Source of the DNA: Acetobacterium sp.
GTDB taxonomy: Bacteria > Bacillota > Clostridia > Eubacteriales > Eubacteriaceae
Reading direction: 5' to 3'
Length of the DNA stretch: 11,543 nucleotides
NCBI GenBank assembly: GCA_022013395.1
Contig: JAKLQL010000111.1
Coordinates: 1-11,543, forward strand
Shown here: one piece after another, positions 7,133-11,543 of the stretch
How positions within the stretch are numbered: the stretch's first letter is position 1
Layout of the letters: each line of letters begins with the position of its first letter
The notes under the pieces: generated by a model
Databases searched by the model: none
Told to the model about the DNA's origin: nothing
The model's input: only the letters and a program-made list of their open reading frames with translations
Position numbers and translations under genes: made by a program

Positions 7133-7454
7133 GAGTCACCTCTTCATTTCCTAATACTTTCATCTCCACCGGTCGCACCGGGGAACGGCTGGTAGCCGGA
7201 TCCAATTGTGCCGGGATGACGTCCAGTTCCCGGGCGAGCAGGCTTTTAACCAGTTTACCACAGGTTTGTCCCTGACAAAGCCCCATCCCCGAGCGCAGGT
7301 AGCGTCGGATTTCGTTGACGGTAAACATACCATCGTGAATCGCCTGGCGAATTTCGCCTTTGGTGATTTCTTCACAACGGCAGATGATGATGCCGTCATC
7401 GATCTGGGAAATGAAGGGACCGATATTTTGTGAGCGATCATTAATAGATTTCAT
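7125..7454 (-). CDS. Stand-alone BFD-like [2Fe-2S] protein
   Basis: A 109-residue protein with the bacterioferritin-associated-ferredoxin-like (Fer2_BFD) motif: C25-x-C27 in IIICRCEEIT and C60-x4-C65 in GLCQGQTCG, 32 residues apart, enough to ligate one [2Fe-2S] cluster. In HcnB, LhpA-like and many related alpha subunits this domain is the C-terminal part of the NAD(P)/FAD subunit. Here it is a separate gene, while that subunit has gained a ferredoxin domain. It presumably carries electrons between the flavoprotein subunits. The ATG has an AGGAGA site; the stop overlaps the next ATG. About 100 bases holding repeat copy D separate it from the upstream gene. The C-terminal 30 residues are variable. 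Confidence 0.87.
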   Translation of the reverse strand: MKSINDRSQNIGPFISQIDDGIIICRCEEITKGEIRQAIHDGMFTVNEIRRYLRSGMGLCQGQTCGKLVKSLLARELDVIPAQLDPATSRSPVRPVEMKVLGNEEVTHV

Positions 7455-7483
7455 ATTTTGCTCTCCTGTTCTTTGATTTTGAA

Positions 7484-7540
7484 GTAATTGCGAAATTCGA
7501 AAGAATCGAACAACGATTGCTTTGATGTCAGTTTCTTGTA
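7484..7540 (-). repeat. Intergenic repeat, copy D
   Basis: A repeat inside the oxidoreductase operon, between the HcnB-like and BFD-like genes. 7484-7536 aligns with 4188-4241 (copy B). TTGCTTTGATGTC at 7517-7529 is the exact complement of the GACATCAAAGCAA block in copies A and C. No promoter or terminator is evident, so the operon probably reads through it. Confidence 0.6.
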
Positions 7541-7554
7541 AGTTGCTAGCTATT

Positions 7555-9171
7555 CTATGGTTGCGGGGCTACGCTTTGATAAAACCGGGCAGTCATGGCC
7601 TGCTCCACCGGAACTTTCATCGTGACCAGGGCCGTGTGGTCAAAGGCCTTGGCATTGGCAACTGCAATGATTTCGGCGGGGCCCAGGGGTTGGCCGCTGC
7701 GGCTCAGAGCTGCGCCTACTTCACCCTTGTGGTGCAGTGGCAAAAATTCATAGGGCAGGGTAATGCTGGCGTAGCCTGGTTCGTAGTCTTCATTCACCAG
7801 GAAGATCGCCTGGCCGGAACAGGAAGCGATGCACATGCCACAGCCGGTGCAGGTGCTGTCTTCATCAATCCGGGGCAGGGCAGTGATGGTTTTGCCAATT
7901 TTTATGCAACCCTTGGGACAGGCATCCTGACAGGGATTGCAGGGAATATTCTGGGTACATTCAATCACCGGATGGACACCGGATTTTTGATCAGCTTTTT
8001 CAGTTCTATTGGTTTTATTAGATATAATAAAGCGCTCGAGATCGGCATCATCAAGATAGCCTTTTTTAAGCAGGCTTTGGGAGACGGCAATGCCTTCGTC
8101 GGTTTTGGCGATGGCTTTGCCCTTGCTGCCGGGAGCGAACATGCCCTGGTGGAGGCTTTCAAGCGCCACTTCCAATTCATCCAGGCGGTGATCCTTGTCA
8201 GTTTCACTGACAAAACCCAGATAAGCGGCGGCGGCCAGACCGGACATCCGCCCTCCAATCATGGCCGAGCTGGCTTCTTCGATGCCGGAGACATCGCCAG
8301 CGGCAAAGATCCCGGGGATCGAGGTTTCACCATTTTCAGCCACCAGCGGCACCTGGCCCCCGCGCCGGGAATCATCGACCATCTCACAGCCAGCCATTTT
8401 CAGCAGCTGAGACATCGGCGAGAGGCCGACCGCCAGACAGATGGTGTCGACATCAAAATATTTCTCGGTGCCGGGGATGGGAGTGAAGTGTTCATCCACC
8501 TGGGAAATCTCCACGCCGGTGACGCAATCGCTGCCTTCGGCTTTGGTAATGGTGTGGGAGAGATAGAAGGGCACCCCACAGCGGGCGATTTTGGCAGCGT
8601 GCACCCCATAACCGCCAACCCGAGGAGCAGCATCGACCAGCGCGACGACGTCACAGCCAGCCTGCATCAGCTGGAAGCTGACCACCAGGCCGACATTGCC
8701 ACTGCCCAGCATCAGTACCCGCTGACCGGGCTGAATGCCATAAAGATTCATCATCGTTTGGGCGGCCCCGGCACCGATGACCCCAGGTAGGGTCCAACCA
8801 GCAAAGGTGACCATGTTTTCAGCGGCACCGGTGGCAACGATGATGCTATCGGCTTTGAAGTGCTCCATGGCACCATTTAGCTGCACCAGAACCTCTTTGT
8901 CCAGATAAATACCGGCAACGGTGGCATTTAGAAACACCTGAACCCCGGCTTCATCGGCTTGGGACAGCAGGGTTTCACCGATTTTGTAGCCCCGGATTTT
9001 TGCCTGATGTTCTTTGGAGCCAAAAAACTTATGGATCTGTTTGAATAATTGTCCGCCGGGTTTAGCATTTTCATCAAAAACAGCAACGCTCATCCCGCAT
9101 TTGGCGGCTTCAATAGCGGCAGAGAGTCCGGAAGGGCCGGCTCCGACGACGATTAGATCATATCGTTTCAT
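7555..9171 (-). CDS. NAD(P)/FAD-dependent oxidoreductase subunit with C-terminal 2[4Fe-4S] ferredoxin domain (HcnB-like)
   Basis: A 538-residue protein of pyridine nucleotide-disulfide oxidoreductase fold. It has an FAD GxGxxG at 10-15 (VVGAGPSG), a second Rossmann GSGNVG at 156-161, the ATG motif near 113-115 and IFAAGD near 288-293. This matches HcnB and the alpha subunits of dye-linked proline or hydroxyproline dehydrogenases. At about 400-455 it carries a ferredoxin domain with cysteines C405, C411, C414, C418-P and C441, C444, C447, C451, suitable for two [4Fe-4S] clusters. That is unlike Pseudomonas HcnB, which has a BFD-type domain. A further 85-residue tail is of unknown role. The ATG forms an ATGA overlap with the preceding gene's stop. 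Upstream in-frame codons to 9306 lie inside that gene and were not used. The ferredoxin tail suggests delivery to a low-potential carrier, which is inference. Confidence 0.9.
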   Translation of the reverse strand: MKRYDLIVVGAGPSGLSAAIEAAKCGMSVAVFDENAKPGGQLFKQIHKFFGSKEHQAKIRGYKIGETLLSQADEAGVQVFLNATVAGIYLDKEVLVQLNGAMEHFKADSIIVATGAAENMVTFAGWTLPGVIGAGAAQTMMNLYGIQPGQRVLMLGSGNVGLVVSFQLMQAGCDVVALVDAAPRVGGYGVHAAKIARCGVPFYLSHTITKAEGSDCVTGVEISQVDEHFTPIPGTEKYFDVDTICLAVGLSPMSQLLKMAGCEMVDDSRRGGQVPLVAENGETSIPGIFAAGDVSGIEEASSAMIGGRMSGLAAAAYLGFVSETDKDHRLDELEVALESLHQGMFAPGSKGKAIAKTDEGIAVSQSLLKKGYLDDADLERFIISNKTNRTEKADQKSGVHPVIECTQNIPCNPCQDACPKGCIKIGKTITALPRIDEDSTCTGCGMCIASCSGQAIFLVNEDYEPGYASITLPYEFLPLHHKGEVGAALSRSGQPLGPAEIIAVANAKAFDHTALVTMKVPVEQAMTARFYQSVAPQP

Positions 9172-9488
9172 TCGCTTACCTCCAATGGGGTGACGCCATC
9201 CTGGGTCTGAATCTGCATGCCCGCAACCAGCGGGGTGATGCAGGTGCGGATATTGGGAATCCCATCCACAATCATCACGCAGTCGGTGCAACGGCCAATG
9301 GCACAAAAAATCCCCCGGGGCTCATGGGTCTTTTGGGTATAGCGGTGGATCATCACACCGGCGGCTTTCAGCGCCACTGCAATCGGTTCGCCGGCATAGC
9401 CTGTCATCGGCTGGCCATCCATAAAAAAGGTTACCGTTGGCCCGGTTTCGGTGGGGCCGAGAATGGGATGTTCGCTGATCCGGTTCAT
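9168..9488 (-). CDS. (2Fe-2S)-binding subunit, HcnA / sarcosine oxidase alpha N-terminal-like
   Basis: A 106-residue protein of the Fer2_4 type. VTFFMDGQPMTGYAGEPIAVALKAAG (19-44) is the ubiquitin-like fold opening. The cluster ligands are C62, C67, C70 and C83 in RGIFCAIGRCTDCVM and PNIRTC, the C-x4-C-x2-C-x12-C pattern of HcnA and octopine/nopaline oxidase small subunits. It would hold one [2Fe-2S] cluster in the amine dehydrogenase complex. Both ends are ATGA overlaps (with the RidA-type stop upstream and the HcnB-like start downstream), so the three genes are translationally coupled. Length is normal for the family. Confidence 0.92.
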   Translation of the reverse strand: MNRISEHPILGPTETGPTVTFFMDGQPMTGYAGEPIAVALKAAGVMIHRYTQKTHEPRGIFCAIGRCTDCVMIVDGIPNIRTCITPLVAGMQIQTQDGVTPLEVSE

Positions 9489-9910
9489 TTGGCACCCCCG
9501 CTTTCTTCAGAAATGTTGGTTTCAGAAATAATAATTGCGGTCATTTCGATCTCACATAGTTGGGAGGGGCGGTTGAGTTCCGAGGTTCCCACCGCTGTGA
9601 AAAGCGGTCGGAATTCTTTAAAGATCTCGGAGTAGGCCCGGCCAATTTCGCCACAATCAGACATCCGGGTGGCATAACACATTACTTTGACTACATCGGC
9701 CGGGGTCGCGCCAGCTTGTTCTAAGAGTTTGACGTGCTTTTCAAAAATGTACTTGGCTTGTGCGTAAGGATCGCCTTCACCGTAGACACTGCCGTCCGGC
9801 TGGACCGAGGTGGTTCCGCCGATCATAATCAGATTGCCGATTTGGACCATCCGGGAATAACCTACTTTTTCTTCGAGGGGTGCTCCGGATGAATAATTAA
9901 TTCTTGACAT
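9485..9910 (-). CDS. RidA-family protein lacking the canonical catalytic arginine
   Basis: A 141-residue YjgF/YER057c/UK114 family member: VGYSRMVQIGNLIMIGGTTSVQPDGSVYGEGDPYAQAKYIFE and a C-terminal EIEMTAI. RidA proper deaminates 2-aminoacrylate-type imines using an arginine in an F-P-A-R-S-like motif. Here the matching segment is FTAVG (104-108), with valine at the arginine position, while the conserved glutamate at 120 is kept. This suggests one of the Rid subgroups without imine deaminase activity, perhaps binding a different enamine or lactam-type ligand. It is first in the operon, and its stop overlaps the HcnA-like start by ATGA. An AGGAAAGGA ribosome site lies at 9921-9929. Position in an amine-oxidising operon supports imine or enamine handling. 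Confidence 0.9.
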   Translation of the reverse strand: MSRINYSSGAPLEEKVGYSRMVQIGNLIMIGGTTSVQPDGSVYGEGDPYAQAKYIFEKHVKLLEQAGATPADVVKVMCYATRMSDCGEIGRAYSEIFKEFRPLFTAVGTSELNRPSQLCEIEMTAIIISETNISEESGGAK

Positions 9911-9971
9911 ATTGGTAACGTCCTTTCCTGATAAATTTGTAGAGTCTTTCGGCGATGCATTGATAAAAATA

Positions 9972-10006
9972 ACAAAGACGCCGAAAGTTTCTTTCGACGT
10001 CTTTGT
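9972..10006 (-). terminator. 16-bp hairpin in the leader of the RidA-oxidase operon (candidate attenuator)
   Basis: Arms 9972-9987 and 9991-10006 pair at 15 of 16 positions around a 3-base loop. On the minus strand the stem is followed by a T-rich run (ttatttttatc). It lies 61 bases upstream of the RidA ATG and 37 bases beyond the -10 box. Left arms agree with the AraC-leader hairpin at 13 of 16 bases, stem length is identical and both sit in the same place in the leader. A 9-base segment at 9946-9954 is complementary to 9979-9987, permitting an alternative fold. Confidence 0.6.
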
Positions 10007-10033
10007 CTGGATTTTTCTGTGGTTCTCTACTAA

Positions 10034-10083
10034 GGTTAACCATAATATAACACAGGAAATTATGAGGTAATAGTAACAATCGG
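10034..10083 (-). promoter_or_regulatory. Putative activator-dependent promoter of the RidA-oxidase operon
   Basis: The minus-strand block 10083-10044 aligns without gaps to the AraC promoter block (29 of 40 identical). It starts with CCGATTGTTACTATT and ends with TATATT as the -10. The -35 region is not consensus. A perfect 8-bp palindrome GGTTAACC at 10034-10041 lies just after the -10. Conservation between two otherwise different intergenic regions argues for a shared regulator site, most simply for the AraC-type protein encoded at 4906-5769. Confidence 0.5.
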
Positions 10084-10122
10084 AACAATTTACAGCGATT
10101 TACAACTTTTCTTTGTCGCTAG

Positions 10123-10302
10123 ATAGTAAAACAACCCGGCCAGATATATTTGATTGTCGATATCAAAGAAACCGATCCTGTCCAGCGTTTTGATGTATTT
10201 GTGCAAATCGGTTTTGTTGGAAATGGACCAACTGTAACCAGTACTGATAGAGTCGTCTTAATCTTTGAAGATTGCAAAATCATGGAAAATAATAAAAAAT
10301 GA
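10123..10302 (+). pseudogene. Coding-like fragment without start codon (unrecognised)
   Basis: Inside the 457-base gap between the RidA and methyltransferase genes, an open frame of 59 codons runs from just after TAG (10120-10122) to TGA (10300-10302). It reads like real protein, with segments VKQPGQIYLIVDIKETDP, VQRFDVFVQIGFVGNGP and TVTSTDRVVLIFEDCKIMEN. It has alternating beta-strand-like hydrophobics and G/A-rich first codon positions. There is no ATG, GTG or TTG near its beginning and no ribosome site, so it is best read as the 3' remnant of a lost gene. I do not recognise the family. The rest of the gap holds the operon's promoter and leader (9911-10083) and an AT-rich stretch before the methyltransferase. 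Confidence 0.4.
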
Positions 10303-10367
10303 TAAAAAGATGAAAAATTGGGTATAAAAATTTTCATAGTTACATGAATGGGTAAGAGGTATAAAAC

Positions 10368-11054
10368 ATGTCAAATAATGAAGAAGAAATGTTCAATCAT
10401 AATACTAAAGGAAGCCGACATTTAAATCACTTGGTCGAATTTTGGAATTTAATGGCAGTCAAGTATGATAACTTGGGTCTTCCTTATTATGCCAATGAAG
10501 TGAGAGGCGTCAGTCCGTATCTAAAACCAGATGATGTGGTTTTGGATTTAGGGTGCGCCACTGGTATTTTTTCAATGGAGATTGCCTCCCATGTGAAAGC
10601 TGTGGATGGTCTGGATATATCGCCTAGAATGATTGAAGCGGCAAAAAGAAATGCGGAAATTAATGGGGTAAGAAATGTGTTTTTTCATGAAGGAACCCTT
10701 TGTGAAAATGATCTGAGCAGCAGATCATTTGATAAGATTCTGGCGGTGGACGTCATGCAGTATATTTTGAAACCTGATATTGCCATGAATCGTGTCAATT
10801 CTTTGTTGAAACCAGGCGGATTATTTATTCAGGAAACGGTTTGTATGGGACAAAGGTTGACGACTTCATTTGAAAGCATTTATAAAAATTGTCGAAAGGG
10901 TGTCATCCCCTATATGAATTTCTTTACCATCAAAGAATTAACAGCATTGACAAAAGAAGCGGGGTTTGAAATACTCATGCATAAAGAGTTACCAAATAAG
11001 AATAACTGTGTTTATATCAATGTAGCAATGAAGATAAGTGAAAAGGATTGGTAA
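10368..11054 (+). CDS. Class I SAM-dependent methyltransferase
   Basis: A 228-residue protein with a Rossmann methyltransferase core: motif I VVLDLGCATG (57-66), an acidic residue after strand two (VDGLDISPRMIEAAKRNAEING, 79-100), FDKILAVDVMQYI (121-133) as motif IV-like and LLKPGGLFIQETV (146-158). It resembles the UbiE/Methyltransf_11/25 group, but the acceptor substrate cannot be read. A 50-residue N-terminal helix region probably covers the active site. The ATG has GAGG 8 bases upstream. Codon use and composition are more AT-rich than the oxidase genes. It is transcribed toward the 70-residue gene and its stop lies within the shared terminator stem. No link to the amine cluster is evident. 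Confidence 0.87.
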   Translation: MSNNEEEMFNHNTKGSRHLNHLVEFWNLMAVKYDNLGLPYYANEVRGVSPYLKPDDVVLDLGCATGIFSMEIASHVKAVDGLDISPRMIEAAKRNAEINGVRNVFFHEGTLCENDLSSRSFDKILAVDVMQYILKPDIAMNRVNSLLKPGGLFIQETVCMGQRLTTSFESIYKNCRKGVIPYMNFFTIKELTALTKEAGFEILMHKELPNKNNCVYINVAMKISEKDW

Positions 11055-11074
11055 GATTACCAATCCTTTTCACT
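11037..11074. terminator. Perfect 18-bp bidirectional terminator overlapping the methyltransferase stop
   Basis: Arms 11037-11054 and 11057-11074 are perfectly complementary, with AAAA and TTTT runs inside the arms on both strands. The last codons and TAA stop of the methyltransferase are in the left arm. It separates the convergent methyltransferase and 70-residue protein genes and should stop transcription from both sides. Confidence 0.8.
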
Positions 11075-11100
11075 AAATCATGCTTTTGTGACCAAATTGC

Positions 11101-11313
11101 TTATAAAGCTTCCAGCTCGACAGCCGTTAACGGTTCGACCACTGCATCGCGCATTTTTTCTTCAGCGGCACAGTTTTCGCCATAATACCAGTCGCGGACA
11201 GCCTTTTCAATTTCGGCGTCGGTTCCCACCGGTTTATCAGGATAGACGGCAATCAGTTCTTCCGTTACTATATTTCTTATTCCGACGCGTTTGGCATCTT
11301 TTAAAGTATCCAT
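11101..11313 (-). CDS. Small acidic protein of unknown function (70 aa)
   Basis: A 70-residue, acidic protein (MDTLKDAKRVGIRNIV... DWYYGENCAAEEKMRDAVVEPLTAVELEAL) predicted mostly helical, without membrane segments and with a single cysteine. I do not recognise a family. A strong GGAGGAAG ribosome site lies about 5 bases upstream of the ATG, a TATAAT lies at 11348-11353 on the minus strand, and a shared terminator follows the stop. Those signals make it a real gene. It faces the methyltransferase and appears monocistronic. Confidence 0.75.
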   Translation of the reverse strand: MDTLKDAKRVGIRNIVTEELIAVYPDKPVGTDAEIEKAVRDWYYGENCAAEEKMRDAVVEPLTAVELEAL

Positions 11314-11347
11314 TTTCTTCCTCCAGTTGGTTTAGATTTATGTTCTT

Positions 11348-11353
11348 ATTATA
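11348..11353 (-). promoter_or_regulatory. -10 box for the 70-residue protein gene
   Basis: A perfect TATAAT on the minus strand about 35 bases upstream of the ATG. The region 17 bases further upstream is A/T-rich (TATTTA) without a clear TTGACA, so the -35 is weak. Confidence 0.5.
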
Positions 11354-11489
11354 CCCAACTTTATGGTTTTTAAATACAGATAAATAAAATAATTGGCGTA
11401 AGCTTTATTCAGAATGAATAAATAGCATAAACAGGTGACAGTATAAAAATTTCATGTTAAAGTAGGTTTAAAATGGAGTCTTGTGAGGT

Positions 11490-11538
11490 AAATAGAAATA
11501 AAACGAGAAAGCGGATCTCGTTAACTGCATTTCTATTT
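11490..11538. repeat. Two-part stem-loop at the right edge of the window
   Basis: An outer 10-bp stem (11490-11499 with 11529-11538) encloses an inner 7-bp stem (11502-11508 with 11516-11522, loop of 7), with a 6-base bulge on the right. It may be a terminator for a gene beyond the window or a leader structure. Nothing else is recognisable in the 190 bases upstream of 11543 besides AT-rich sequence. Confidence 0.4.
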
Positions 11539-11543
11539 TATTC

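Noticed and set aside
7522..8790. Long plus-strand open frame opposite the HcnB-like gene
   Set aside because: It is the antisense shadow of a GC-rich flavoprotein gene with clear FAD and iron-sulfur motifs. It has no ribosome site, and its glycine/alanine-rich composition looks like reverse-complement artefact.
9172..9306. N-terminal extension of the HcnB-like gene to 9306
   Set aside because: The extra 45 residues lie within the HcnA-like gene and resemble no domain. The FAD motif begins properly after the ATG at 9171, which forms an ATGA overlap.
9897..10088. 63-codon leader frame ending across the RidA start
   Set aside because: It begins upstream of the presumed -10 box and runs through the hairpin, without a ribosome site. 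The similarity to the AraC leader frame reflects DNA homology and is broken by a one-base difference in the hairpin loop.
10119..10337. Minus-strand 72-codon frame in the gap before the methyltransferase
   Set aside because: Serine/threonine/lysine-rich low-complexity product without a ribosome site; the opposite strand holds the more protein-like fragment.
11088..11387. Plus-strand 99-codon frame over the 70-residue gene
   Set aside because: It is antisense to a gene with a strong ribosome site and promoter; the arginine/phenylalanine-rich product is typical of a shadow frame.

Overview
This window looks like chromosomal DNA of a Gram-positive anaerobe of the Clostridia, most likely an Acetobacterium/Eubacteriaceae-type acetogen. 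The basis is strong AGGAGG-type ribosome binding sites, moderate GC with AT-rich spacers, and a ferredoxin-rich amine oxidoreductase next to an APC amino-acid permease. The genus is inference; no rRNA or other marker is present.

Layout. Positions 58-1178 (+) hold two small membrane-protein genes, an HsmA-family protein and a TRIC-type cation channel (UPF0126), separated by a hairpin terminator and a clear sigma-A promoter. From 1418 to 9910 every gene is on the minus strand and they form one functional cluster. In transcription order: a RidA-family protein, a small [2Fe-2S] subunit (HcnA-like), an NAD(P)/FAD oxidoreductase subunit with a ferredoxin tail (HcnB-like), a stand-alone BFD-like [2Fe-2S] protein, a DAO-family FAD amine dehydrogenase (HcnC-like), an AraC-family regulator, a divergent PII-like protein, an APC amino-acid permease, and an ornithine cyclodeaminase/mu-crystallin family protein. 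Positions 10368-11054 (+) encode a SAM methyltransferase facing a 70-residue protein of unknown function (11101-11313, minus); they share an overlapping bidirectional terminator.

How the cluster probably works (inference). The permease imports an amino acid or amine. The four-part oxidoreductase oxidises its C-N bond to an imine and passes electrons through FAD, two [2Fe-2S] centres and a two-[4Fe-4S] ferredoxin tail. The RidA-type and OCD-type proteins handle imine or cyclic-imine products. The PII-like protein could tie the permease or enzymes to nitrogen or energy status. The substrate cannot be read from the sequence; proline, sarcosine, opine-type compounds and N-alkyl amines are all possible.

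The most notable non-coding signal is a duplicated regulatory leader. The AraC gene and the ridA-oxidase operon are each preceded by a related promoter block (29 of 40 bases identical, 14 of 15 in its upstream half), then 36-39 bases later by a related 16-bp hairpin, then 50-60 bases of leader. This suggests a two-transcript regulon controlled at both initiation and attenuation. The four other gaps of 100 bp or more inside the cluster each carry a copy of a different repeat family, in alternating orientation. Other structures include a 130-base imperfect palindrome downstream of the OCD gene and a coding-like fragment without a start codon at 10123-10302.
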